Below are positions 1 to 12,800 of a stretch of 64,000 nt of DNA, piece after piece (the first letter of the stretch is position 1; the number at the start of each line of letters is the position of its first letter). Source of the stretch: Prostheceraeus crozeri (Eukaryota; Platyhelminthes; Polycladida; Euryleptidae); assembly GCA_907163375.1 (NCBI GenBank), contig CAJQUW010005533.1, positions 1,947,001 to 2,011,000 of the forward strand, given 5' to 3'. The translations under genes and the position numbers were made by a program. The notes beneath the pieces were generated by a model that did not search any database, was not told where the DNA came from, and saw only the letters and a program-made list of their open reading frames with translations.

Positions 1-39
1 GTAAAACATTGAAAAATATTCGAAAAAAATCGGGTGGGG

Positions 40-90
40 ATGACATCCGGTGCGGAGCGAAGCAAAGCGGAGCGTAGCGCCGGATGTCAT
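40..90. repeat. GC-rich hairpin with perfect 11-bp arms
   Basis: An 11-bp arm ATGACATCCGG (40-50) is repeated as its exact reverse complement at 80-90. The 29-nt loop is G-rich and contains two near copies of GCGGAGCG(A/T)AGC. The composition is very different from the AT-rich flanks. It lies just before the first recognisable residues of a reverse-transcriptase relic. It could be a short mobile palindrome or a recombination scar; its function is unknown. Confidence 0.6.
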
Positions 91-99
91 ACCCTATAC

Positions 100-2092
100 T
101 ACTGACGATTATCATGGAATATTGGAAATTGACGCACATAGCGCTTTCAATTGCAACTGCAAAGTAGCTATTCACAACATGAAAATCCTCTGTCCAGAAT
201 GTGCCACGTTTATTTCCAACAGTTATCATCTGCCTACTCGTCAATTTGTCATTATATGGAGGGTTAGAGCTACAATCATATGAAGGCACAACACAGGGTA
301 ACCCTGTAACTATCCCCATGTATGCTCTCAGTATTTTACCGCTACTGAACTCGCAATGTGGCAATCAGGCTGATAATTTCATAAAGGTAGCCTTTGCAGA
401 TGATTTTACAGGTGTTGGCAATTTAATTTAACTAAAGGAATGGTGGAATATGATTGAAGAATTTGGACACTTCATCGGATATTTTCCTAACCCTTCTAGA
501 AGTGTGTTAATTGTCAAAGTCGCCCACTTCTTGAAAGACACTGAAGTATTTTCGAATAGCGAAGTACAAATTACAACCGAAGGAAATAAGCAATTTGGTG
601 CTTGTGTCGGCAATAATAATTTCAGGCGAGAATATGTCAGTAAAAGAAGTGCGAGATTGGCTCCATGAGATCAGAGGGCTTTCGAAAGTTGCGAACTCAT
701 TTCCACATTCTGCTTAAACTGCATTCATTCGAGGTATTCAACACAAATATACATATGCTATGAGAACGATTCCTAATATCTCAGATCTTCTGGAGTCTTT
801 GGAATATAGTAGCCGATATACTCTTATTACAGCACTATTCAATGGATATGAGTGCAGTGATATCGAAAGACAGTTTTTTTGCTTCCATCAAAACTAGGAG
901 GCCTTGCAATCCACATTCCAACCAATCGCTGCAATGATGAATACGAAGCATCAAGAACAATTACAAAAGACATGATTGAAAATGTGAAACTCCAGGATCC
1001 TCAATATGATAAAAATGTGAGTCAGATGCGAAGTGAAGCATTGAAAACAAGAAGAAAAGAACAGCATTTACAATACAAAGACAATTTAAACGAAATCAAA
1101 CGAACAAACAATGAAAAGAAAACCTTCCGAATGTTTGAAGCCGTCAATGAAATTGGAGCGTCCAGTTGGCTGACATCAATGCCCTTGGAAGAACATGGGT
1201 TTTACTTAGAAAAACAGTCCTTGTGGGATAATCTTCGTTTAAGATACAACATCCCACTTCAAGATTAGACAAGTAAGTGTGCATGTGGACATACTTTTGA
1301 TATTGAGTATGTTTTCTCATGCAAAAAGGGAGGAGGATTTATCTCATTGAGACATAATGAAAGCAGAGACTTCACTGCTGCTGAGTATTTAAGTGAATGC
1401 TAGAAGTGCACCAGGGCAGAGCCATGCTTAACTCCACTGTCAGGAGAGTCATTCCCGACAAGCACTGTAATCGCAGACGAAGCCCGTGTTGGCATAGCAG
1501 CCAGGGGTTTGCATCGAGGGACAAATGGCAGATTTTGATGTAAGGGTGTTCAACCCGGTCGCCAAGACGTACCTTGATTCCGAACTTTCTTTTGCTCATC
1601 GACAACATGAGGAATCAAAGAAAACATCATTTAACGAAAGGATGCGCACAGTAGATCAAGGCTCCCTTACTCCGTTGGTCTTCTCATGCACCGGTTTTAT
1701 GGCTAAAGAATGCCGAGCATTCTACAAAAGACTGGCCGAAAAGTTATCCGATAAAAAGAATGTTGATTGCAGTAAAACCATATGCTGGATAAGGACTAGA
1801 CTTTCATTTCATTTGTTGGGTTCCTGTTTATGTGTTTACGAATACCTCGATCATTGTCTTTCAATGATATTCACAGAATGTTGACATCGAATTTGTCAGT
1901 AGAGAAGCTGACTTTAGAACGATTGACTGTTAGGTGTTTCTCAATTATTTTCTTGAATAACTAATTCTTAATTGACTTTTCTTAATGGTCTCAAGCCTGT
2001 CCCACTGCTGGATGTATATATGTATGATGTGTATTTTGTGTATATATGTATTACTTACCTTTACTGAGATTCTTACTGAAATAAAAATGTAG
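100..2092 (+). mobile_element. Broken reverse-transcriptase element (LINE-like, R2-type C-terminus)
   Basis: Successive + frames read as one degenerate retroelement protein. IDAHSAFN (about 130) and EGTTQGNP (about 280-305) are RT core motifs, and FADD (about 392-403) is the catalytic YADD-type box. After the RT comes a zinc-knuckle-like CACG...SC (about 1276-1320) followed by RHNESRD. A segment DFDVRVFNP...E..K (about 1529-1625) resembles the PD-(D/E)XK restriction-like nuclease found after the RT in R2-type LINEs. From memory this protein family is a widespread repeat in cnidarians, sponges and other invertebrates; I have not searched it. Several frame changes and internal stops show it is dead, and the RT N-terminus is missing. 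The 3' end is probably near the A-rich GAAATAAAAAT at about 2078-2089. It sits in an upstream intron of the acetyl-CoA synthetase gene. Confidence 0.7.
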
Positions 2093-2125
2093 TGTTATAG
2101 CAAATACTATGTTGTTGACATAAAC

Positions 2126-2819
2126 ATACTTATTCGTCCCGTCGCAATGACAAGTTTTTGCATGGAATGAGACTTTCAAAACATGGTCTAAACCCTATGA
2201 CTACTACGAAAATACGCGCCTTCTGAGTTTCTTTGATCTACAGACAATATCAAAGAAAAAGATATGTTGATTGAAGGAAAATTGACCAATTTATCAGTTT
2301 GGTGTGTGTACTCCGACTATGCGAGATCTATTTACTCTAGCGCCATGACTTTTAGCAAGATATGTCTTCATATCATCTTCTATTACGTTGTATCAATTGC
2401 TAGAAACAGCTTCTATGTGCGATATTTGCAAGAATGTCGTTAGATGCTTAAGTTTTGAGCTAAAATTTGATCAAAATTTTATGTAGATGCTTTCTGAGTC
2501 CAAATGTGTTTAGTTTTTGTAGGTAGAGGTATATGGAAACATGACTTCATGCCCTGATGATATATCTTGCCACAAAGCATGGCGCTAGAGTAAATAGATC
2601 TCACACAGTCGGAGTATGCACACCAAAATGATCTATTGGTCGAAAACTTAAATTTTCCATCAATTAACATGTCTTTTTCTTTGATCTCGTCTGTAGATCA
2701 AAGGAACTCGTTAGAGCTCGGAAGGCGCGGTTTCGTAGTAATCATAGGGTGTAGAACATGCTGTGAAAGTCTCATCTCCTTGCAAAATCTTGTCCTTGCG
2801 GCGGCACTATAAGTATAAT
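2126..2819. repeat. Foldback element with long imperfect inverted repeats
   Basis: About 245 bp on the left (2126-2375) reappears reverse-complemented at about 2557-2819 with scattered mismatches and small indels; shared blocks include CTTTGATCTACAGAC against GTCTGTAGATCAAAG. The arms enclose about 180 bp of unrelated sequence. This is the shape of a non-autonomous foldback or MITE-type DNA transposon. I did not find a convincing target-site duplication. The level of mismatch suggests an old insertion. Confidence 0.7.
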
Positions 2820-3401
2820 TCTATGTTTCCATGGTATTTGTTGCAAATCATTCAAAGTTTAATGCGAGTATCTAAATTTATATTCAAGATTATTGTGTGT
2901 AAAGTAAGCACCTGTTGAGATTGGACGTGAGGCCTCATGCCATTAGAAAATTTCAATGAATTTTGTGACTATATACAAAATTCCTTTGTTACGATTTTAT
3001 GTCATGTATTGAACAATGTTTTGAGCGTATCCGTTGACAGTTTTCTTTTTCATCCTCGATTGTTGGTATAAAACACAATTTGCTTTCACATAGGCATAAA
3101 GCATATAATGATGTAGTAATTAACTAACTAAAACTATCATAGATCATATTCAGATTTTCAGTGTGTTGACACAATGTGATACATGATAAGCACAAGAGTC
3201 TTTGTTTTCCTTTCATGTAAGTGCCCGGTACCAAAGTCAATCAATGTTATTTAACTTATTTCGGGTCGACCTCGATTAAATCTAATCGAGGTTGCATCAC
3301 TGCTGAAAACGCAGAAAGTCAATGGGGTTTTGCTTTTTATCGACATATCCCCCGTACAGCATGCCTGTAAATGAATTGTAGGCAGGGTATTTTTATTACA
3401 G

Positions 3402-3801
3402 ATACTTGGAACTGTGGGAGAGCCAATTAATCCTGAGGCTTGGTTATGGTATTTCAATACCGTGGGTGACGGACGTTGTGCCATCGTAGACACTTATTGG
3501 CAGACAGAAACTGGTGGTCATGTTTTGACGCCCTTGCCGGGTGCAACAGTCTGCAAACCTGGATCGGCGACTCGACCCTTCTTTGGCATTTCACCAGTCC
3601 TTCTCACTGAGGAGGGGGATAGATTGACGGATAATGATAAGGAAGGTTATTTAGTATTCGACAAACCTTGGCCTGGAATGATGCGAACTGTTTATAACAA
3701 TCATGAGAGGTTCGAGAACACATATTTCCGCAAGTTCAAAGGATATTACACTACCGGTGATGGTGCCAAGCGTGATTCTGATGGTTGCTTCTGGATTACT
3801 G
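3402..3801 (+). CDS. ACSS2: ACSS2 exon (adenylation core)
   Basis: The acceptor is TTTTATTACAG ending at 3401 and the donor is G|GTGAGT at 3801/3802. The exon is 400 nt: 133 codons plus one base. It carries [21 protein letters not shown] (ATP/acetate site), [18 protein letters not shown] and [20 protein letters not shown]. It starts in phase 0, so the preceding exon, outside the window, should end on a complete codon. Confidence 0.95.
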
Positions 3802-6800
3802 GTGAGTGGCCACTAAAACTTTTTTTTCGTTAGGTGTCAGTCACTTCATGTTGTTCAAACCGGATGCGAATCAGATGTTGAACCCTTTTATGTTTGCCGA
3901 CAAACTGTGATCATTTTCAGCCAAAGCAAAAACGTATATACAGTGAACGCATGTTATTGACATTAGTTGCTCAACAAGCAGGGGCGTCGTGCGCCGCAAA
4001 AACTTGAGCAGGCCCATTTTTGTGACATCATTGTTCATAAGTTTATCGGTCGTCCCCGCACACCCATTTTCACCCGTGGACCGTGACCTTGCTGTCAAAC
4101 CCCCAGGCCTGTGTAACCTATAAATGTACATTTTTGATTTTTATCTTCTTGCTATTCTGATGGATGATTTCTTGCTAATTCATTCTGTTCGCCCTTTTAC
4201 ACTGTTTAAAGTGCAGAGTTATGCACTAAGAGTGAAGTATTTGTTCATCTCTGAAAATTACGTGATACACGGAGACAACACAACGCAATGGGAGATATCG
4301 AAACTCGTGTTCAGTACACAACACACTTCGAAAACACAAAACACGATGAAACAATCTACCTACTGAATATTATAAGCTGGTACTCTTGACTAATCTAGTG
4401 TGTGTATGGTGTGGAAGTCAAAAAAGAAGAAAAAAAGAAAAGCTGTTAAAAGAACATGCAGAACAATATCAACAATTATGCCTAAGGTATGCCTAAACAA
4501 GGAAGTGGTGTAGTGCATAATTTCAAACAAATAACGAGGATGAATGAAGTAAAAAAAGAATGTGCTGTGAAAGTCTGTGTAAGAAATTAAACATAAGTCT
4601 AACAACTACATATGAGGAAAATTACACGTTTACAAAAATGGTCAGAGAAAATTTAAAAAATATTATAACAAAAAAAAAACAAAAAAAAAAAAAAAAACAA
4701 AAAAAAAAAACAAAAAAAAAAAAAATGAACAAAAAACAAAAAAACAAAAAAAACAAAAAAAAGAAAAAAAAAAAAAAAAAAAAAAAGATTCTAAAAAAAA
4801 TTGAAAAAAAAAACCAAAAAAAAACAACAAAAACAGTAACACCAAAAAAATAAAATAAAATCGCAAAAAAAAAGGCATCATACCCACCCACACAAAACCC
4901 CACGCCTAGAAAAAGAAAATCTACCACACCACCCCAATCACACGTACGGCCAATCCCCCCCCAAACTCTTATGGAACCTCCCACACCCCACATGGTCCCT
5001 CACCCGGAACCCCACTCCCCCCCCCCCCCCCCCAATAAGAATAAATCGGATAATAGGAAACCGCAATAAAAACGCCCCGTAGGCCAATGTTGCTGTTACC
5101 AAGACCGCAATCCGCCCCCCCCACCCCCCCCCCCCTACCCCCTGTAGCCCCCTTTTAACTCACCCCTACGGTTATAGGATAGGCCCCGTACACACCCCTC
5201 CCACCCAACCCCCCCTTACCCCCATCCCGCCCCCCCTTCCCCCCTGTCAATTGTAAATCCCCCCGCCCTATTGTTGCTGATATGGCCTCCCTACTAAGCC
5301 TATAGTGTACGCCCCCCCCCCATTACCCCAACCCCCCTACAGTTGTAGCCTCCTCCCCCCCGCCATTCCCCCCCCCCCCCCCCCAAACCCCCCCCCCCAC
5401 ATCACCACCCCCCCCCGCCTCCCCCCCCCCCCCACAATACCCCCCTCCCCCCCCCCTACCCACACACCCCTCCCCCCACCCCCCTCCCACTGCCCCCCCT
5501 CCCCCCCCCCCAACCCCCATTTCCCCCCCCCCCCAACCCCCCCCCAGAACCCCCCCCCCCTCCCCCCCACCCGCCCCCTATTTGGCGAGACCCCCCCAAC
5601 TGCCCCCCCCCGAGAAGCATTTTCCCGCATTTGGAAAATTCCCCCCGCCCCCGCCAGTGATGCCCTTCCCCCCTCCCCTCCCCAACCCCAACAACTGATG
5701 ACCCCCCTCCCTCCCCTCCCCTTCTCCCCGGCGCTTCCCTGCCCCTACTCCCCCCATGCGGTCGGAAAAAGAAACCCCCTCCCAGAGATGATGAGTGTTA
5801 CCACCAACCCCCCCCCGTTTTGAGGTAAATGGTGTAAAGATGCATTACCCCCCCCGCACCCCTATTCCCCCACCCCCAATATAATGACCCCCCTCCCCGG
5901 ATTGCCACAATGTTCCACCTCACCCCCCCCCCCCCCCCCTGCCCACCCCCCCATGACCCCCCCCCCCCCCCCCCACCCCGCCCCCCACGGCCATAAAAAC
6001 CCACCCCCATTCCCCCCATGTACCCCCCCCGCCCCTCCCCCCACCCCCCTCTGTTCCCCCCCCAATGCAGCAATAGTGGATTTAGTTCAACCCTATTCTT
6101 GAGTTCCAAAAGCATTGCGCACCCCCCCCCCCACGCATAACCCTCCCCCCCCCCCACCCCTTCCCTTAAATTCAAACTTCCCCCCCCCCCCCCACCCCCC
6201 ACCCGCCCTTGAATTGCAAACGACCCCCCCACCCCGTCCACCCCCACACCCTCCCCCCCCCCCCCCGCTGCTCCTCCCCCATTAAAGTCGACCACCACTC
6301 CCCCCCCCCCAACCCTCCCCTCACACTATATGCCCCCACCAGCAACACCCCCCTTTGGTTTTTTGGTTGCCCCCCGAAGAAATGATATCCCGCGTGATGT
6401 CTCCCACATATACCCCCCCCCTACCCGCCCCCCCACCCCCCCCCCCCGCCCCCCCCTCCCCTCTCATTTCGGAGGGAGAGAAGGTCGCTTTTGGTTGTTT
6501 TGATGAAAGCGCCCCACCCCCTAACGATGGAGAAGAGAAATATGCTACCAACCCCCCCCCCCCGCCCCAGTCCAACCCACTCCCAATGACCCTAGTGGGG
6601 AAATCCCACCCCCCCCCCCCCCCTCACTCATCCCCCCTCCACCCCCCCATGTATATTAATAGCACCCCCCCCACACCCCCCCCCCCCCCCCACATGTGCC
6701 TGTGCAAAGCCTCCCACCACCGCCCCCCCCTTAAGTCCCCTCCCCAATGATGCGGGAAAACCCCCCCCCCCTATCCCCCCCCTAGCCACGAGTGGTGAAC

Positions 6801-9800
6801 CCCACTGAGAGTCGGTGCACTTCCTCCGCCCCCCCCCCCCCCCCCCCCCCCCCTTTTTGTGTACCCCCCCCCGACCCACCCCCCCCAGATGCCAATGTCC
6901 CCCCTTCCCAGCACCCACAGCCTCCCCCCCCCCCCTTTCCCCTCACGTAATTAGCTGTGTCAACAAGAGATTTAACATTATGGCAGATGTAGTATGCTTA
7001 GTTGAAATCAAAGTGTTGAAATAAATTAAAGCAGAGTTTGGGTTCCAAAATTTTTAGAAGCAGGATTTTAATCGTCACAATTTTGTTGCATCATAGATTG
7101 ATTAAAGACATAAAGTTATTTACCATCAAAAGTAGCAAAAGGGCCTTCATTTGAATTCATAACTTAAAGTATATAATAGAATAGAATAGAATTATCTTTA
7201 TTGTCTCAAATTAATCGATGAGCACATTACATGAAAAAAAGAGAAAGATGTTAAGAAAATTGGGCTAAGGGCAGTACTTGATGAAGGATCTACCGAGTCT
7301 TTTGCAGCGTGCTTTAGGCCGCATAATGGGGACATTCAACCTCGATCTTAAAGGGCGAGGTAGAAAAATGCCGCGGAGGGAATGGGCGTCGTTGGATGCA
7401 ATCTGAAAGAATGGGTTGTCACATAGCTTGTCACCGGCGGTCCTTAGGGTATCGTTCTTGGCGTCCACCGACATTCCGGCAATCCGAAGCGCCCTCCGCT
7501 CAACTTTTTCGAGCTGGGAAAACAGTCTCTCAGGCAAGTTGCAAAAGGCAGGAAAGGCATACAGCAAAATGCTGCGGAAGCAGGAAATGTAGACGTTGAA
7601 TATGCACTCCTTCGGACATCCTGATCTTCGTAAGTTGCGAATGATAAACATTTTGTGCGAGGCTGATTTTATGACTTTAGTCACATGAAAGACCCAACGC
7701 AAATCACTGCTAAGGATAACACCAAGCAGTGGGAGGCTGTCAACCCGAGAAAGGGCAGAACCGCCTGAGGTCAACACACCGGCGAGATTGAGACTTTTGT
7801 TTGTGATAATGTCCATAATCTTACACATTTCAAGAGTGAGTGGGAGTCATATGTCTTTCGACCAAGCCTCCAAGGCATCCCACTCAGCTTGAAGTCTGTC
7901 TTCGCTAGAGTTGTTGATGAAATGGAGAAGAGTGAAGTCATCAGCATAATGAATAAGCTTGGAGTTGTTGAATTTGAGGCGTCAGTGGTCGACGGCTATG
8001 CAAAACAGCACTGGCCCAATAACGCTGCCTATATATTCGCATAACTTTGAATTTCCCAAAGCCACAGCCTAGTGCTACAAATGATCCATTTTTGCATCTT
8101 CATCTTTTCAAATTTTGAGCTCATGTTGCTGAATAGTTAATATTTCTTTTTATGATATGAACCCTGATGACAACGACGCTTCGTCATTGAAATATATTGA
8201 CTTGAAAAAATCGACTTCAAAAATAACAAATTACTTTACGCTACACCTGCTAATCGATGTAAGTGCCGCGCATGAATGCATTCTCAGTTTCTCAAAAATT
8301 TTTAGTGATATTTGACACAGTGTTTGCTTACTGTGTGCCACTTTGAGGAATTAGTGCTTTAAGCATTCCTATGCTCGTATACATGCATCAATTTTGTATC
8401 AGATGTCAGTATTCGAGGTTAAATTAGTAACGATGCATTCTCTCTCTTTTCTGTCGTTCTGTTAGTCTCTGAAATCGCGTTCGTAATATGACAGGACTGA
8501 TTTTCTCATTCCTGCACTTAGTCAGTGCTGTATGAATCAAAGTTATAAATAGGAATTATTTTGTGATTGAAATACTGAAGAAAATTTCTTATGATGGTTA
8601 GCAAAATGTTTTTGAACAACGAACTCTGGTTGGGAGTAATTTGTTTAACAGTAGTGTTATATTCGACGTGTCGTGAAAGCGTGTGTTCAAAAGTTTGTGA
8701 AAATCCTTGGTGTCCTATTATTAGGAATTGTACGTTTCGCATGAATTTCTCTCAGCACGTGGCGCAGAGGTCGTTTGCACTCAGTTAATCTTCATCTCTT
8801 CTTTCATTATCTTATTGATTTGTTGTTCCTCATATATTTTCTATTTTTATATGTTTTCTAATGCATTTGTGTCTGCCATGTTTCCCACGCGCGTCTGTCT
8901 GTGGACTTATTACTTATTGTCACTAGAATATCTGCACAAAAATGATGTTGATGCTAAGCTAGGAAAACTGAGATTGATGCAACATATACTTCTTATATTT
9001 GAACCTCTTCGCTTACCGTGGTTCGCAACCATGAACGTACTTATATCTTAAAAGTGCCATGTTGCAGATATTCACATTGAGTGCAAATGAATCAATCGAA
9101 GTAGCTGATGAAGATGCTCTATATTACTCACGTGACGATCTTTATTTATTTATTGAATAAGAAATAGAAAATTCCGCCATCAGCCATTCTTTTGATATAC
9201 AGGAATAAGAGATCCGAAGCGTTGTTTTAACACTATGTGATGTCGTTTGGATGCAATTTTAGTATTCGTGTCGGGTACTATAACCTACTTTCCAATAAGA
9301 TTGAGGAATTCTGAATTTTTCCTGTTTTCCTCATTCTCTTTTTTTTCTTAAGGAGCAAGGAAAAAATCTTTTCTTGACTGATAGAAATGCTTGATCTGAT
9401 GTAATGTTAAGGTACACTTTCTCTCCTCACTGTATTCATGCTTAATCTGAACACACTCAGATTAATGATTGTCATGATGTCGTTTTGTATATATTCTGCA
9501 TATTTAATGTTATTTTTCACAATATCCTTCTAACTGACTGACATTGGTCGACTGACTGGTTACGTTGATGTCAATCATGTGAAGAAGCTTTGAGTTTACA
9601 TATATTATCGCACATACATCACCAAATATTACACCTTTATGCAGAATTCAAGTAGCATTTGTAAAAACGCTGATCAAACGCCTTTTCGGTCTTGTCTCTT
9701 GGAAAAGAAAAAGGTTATACTTTCAAGAAATTTTTCAAGATAATGCTTACTACGAAAAATGTCAGCAATTCTGTTGTCATTTCATTCCACAGAGATGGAT

Positions 9801-12800
9801 TTATTTGCGTGTTGGCTAGTCTAGGGCGGATATAATCCTATCCCAGCCATTGTATGAGATGGTAGCAAGCGATAGAGATTGACATAGATATTCATCACTC
9901 TTTGGCTATTGTGATTGGCCAAGCACACGCATTGCAGAAGTAGCTCGCATCAGCGAACACAAGAACCTCAACGGTCAGAATGCAGACAGGCCTGTTATGT
10001 GAAAAGTATGTATCTTTAACTCAATTTTTCTTGGTAATAAATTCATCACATGGAAATATCATTCACATCGATCGATTCTTCACGATCTAAATTTACAGAC
10101 AGTGTATGTTTAATGTGGTGTCAATGCTGTAGTTCGTCAGAATTGAGGCTTGAATTTGCATTACGTTCAATGGAAATTGATCTTCTTGCCCCTCGAGACT
10201 AGTTCTGACCGTGACCATCAGTATTGATGAAAGTCATCTCTAGACTTCAGCACGCAGACAAGCCAATTTATTCTTGTGCTTCATTCATTGTTAATTGCAT
10301 TTTGCGATTTGGCTTCAGGTGCTTGGTGGACATCGATTCCTCGCTGGTAGTCTATATGTCGGCAGCCACAATTGTGACGAAATATTTATTCACTGATTAT
10401 AATTGCTGTAACAACTGAGTGTGTGATGGTTCAGACTTCATCCTGGCATTTGACACGGCCGCAGCTCAGATGGTCAGAGCGACAAGTCCAGATAACCTGG
10501 GGTCGTAGGTTCGAGTCCTACCAGCCGCACTTTTGCATGACAATTTGATCTACCGTTAAAATCATTTCCTTCATCGTCGAATGCATGACTGTGAAATTGC
10601 TGAACAAGTTTAGGAATATTTCCAATCAAACTTTTGATCCTGCTACTTTTTCATCGAACCATGAACTGATACAGAAAAACGAATTACGGTCACACCATTT
10701 CATTCATCAAGAGTAACAAGTCAGCGTCAATGAGAGACTTTCATGGATAGACACATTTCTTACTTTCTCGGATGAACACAACTATTTACTGATGATGAAA
10801 TGTAGCATTGAACAGAAAATGGGGAATTGATGAACCTGACCATTAGAATTTTAAGTTCAATGCTATTTAATGTCAAGCAAAAAATTCTCAAGCGAAATTG
10901 TGCCAACAAAATTGAGTCATCTTCATAGCATATCGTCAATTTCATGCTTTGCGAATAAAGTGCAGTACTGTATTTGTGAAAGTATTCATTTTTTAAAAGT
11001 AGCCAATCAACGCTAGTGGTATTCCTTTGGGAAAATTATCCTAGCGCTGCATTGGTTTATGTCTATTAAAAATTGACTCAAAAGTGATAGAAATTTATCA
11101 TGAACGGTAATTCAATCCTTCTTTGGAATGTTACGAATACAAATAGGCTTGTAGTCAGAAATGCTCATTCATGTAGACCGAAATGCAAATGCTTGATAGA
11201 GGAATCTTAATTGCCATTCAAACATTTACTCCAAACCTGTATGTTTAAACTAAATATTTCACGCAACGTTGCAGCACCCATGTGTGAGACTCGTTTCCTA
11301 AAAAACACGTTTCCTATGGCCACTGCTTGTAGTGTAAGGTACTTTCAAGCCGTATACGTTGGTGTAAATGCAGTGCAATTTTGAGTTAATACATGTCTAT
11401 CGAATAATTTTGTCTTTGATCCTTTTGTCATCGAGTGCCTAGTTTAAAACACTAGGGTGCAAAGTTCATGAACGTGCAGTGTAGTCACATTAGCTCCTTT
11501 AATCAGACATCCCTATAAAGCTATCTGTGGTCATAAAAATGATACATGTAGTAAAGTCTGCGTTGATGAATAACATAATGACGTAAAAATGACACTTGCA
11601 GATGTGATGCATCACCTCAAAATTCCTTTTTCAGGACGAATCGATGACATGTTGAACGTCAGTGGTCATCTGATGAGCACTGCTCAAGTAGAATCTGTTC
11701 TCATTGAGCATCCTTCAGTGGCAGAGGCAGCTGTAGTTGGCAAGCATCATGATGTGAAAGGTGAATGTCTTTACTGTTTCGTGACATTGAAAGATGGTGC
11801 AAATTTCTCCAAAGATTTGGAGAAGGAGCTTGTACAACTTGTGCGGACCAATATTGGAGCTTTAGCAACGCCAGATTTCATTCAGGTGAGTTAGAAGTCA
11901 GCTGAATTTGAATGAATGAAATTGATATTTTCTTGTTCATTGACTGAATAACTGAGCTTAAAATGCAAATGACTATTAAAAGTTTACTAATCTCTACACG
12001 TTACAATCTCCAGTAAGTAGCATAGATTCCTTTTCGCAATCGTCATAAGAACTGTAGAAATTCGTGATGACATATAGTTTGCAATTTTCTATCTAAGCTC
12101 AGACACATATGTTTCAATCGAAGAAACATAGGTGTGGAATTAAGAATTTCCGCTTTTGGAGTAATTTTTGAAGAACAAAGTTATCCAAGTTATGAAGCGG
12201 TCGGTTGTTTCATTCCCACTATTGCCTCTACACATATATAAGGGATATGAGAAAACATGTACTTCTTCATGAATTGCATTTTTGCTGTTTGTATGACTTG
12301 CATTTTTGATGCATCGTATGTTTACAAGTATTAATTTAGTGTTTTGTTTTTACTGGTGCGGTACCACTGTCTCTTAAAGTTCAACCCAATAATGATTAGC
12401 TCATCAATGTTGTGCAATCTAATGTCATACGTAAAATATTCATCATAAATGCAATAATAGGTCAGTCGTTCATTACATTTAGAGCAATACATTTGAACGA
12501 GGCTAGTTTTCAATTCACTCGGTTCCTCGTTCAAAAAGCGGCTTCTTCGTTCTATAAGTTGCCCTTCTTTTTTATTTTGCACTAAGCTGTTCAGTTCATG
12601 ATTCTTTTTTTCACTGAAAAAAGTTAGTTCTCTCAGTCCACTTCAGTACACATTGTAAGACGGCATTTTTATGGTATGCATTTATGGATGAGGTACATGC
12701 GCTTGTAAACAGCATTCAGTAATTATTGAAATCCAATACCTCACATCATCAATCATTATTGTCTACTGTGATGTGTTTCCTCAGTATGTCAATTTTAAAA

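Noticed and set aside
4560-4993. Lysine-rich and phenylalanine-rich open frames
   Set aside because: They lie in the A-rich tract and are composition artefacts.
5305-6918. Long proline-rich (+) and glycine-rich (-) open frames
   Set aside because: They are products of the C-run composition; no start context, domain or conservation pattern supports a gene.
7396-7599. Plus-strand frame inside the minus-strand LINE
   Set aside because: It is a shadow of the LINE coding strand with no domain of its own.
8155-8215. Hammerhead ribozyme (CTGATGA ... GAAA)
   Set aside because: The bases between the two core motifs do not form a proper stem II, and no stem III closes the structure.
10455-10529. Functional tRNA gene
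   Set aside because: The acceptor stem has two mismatches and the anticodon arm would have a five-base loop, so it is more likely a SINE head or pseudogene.
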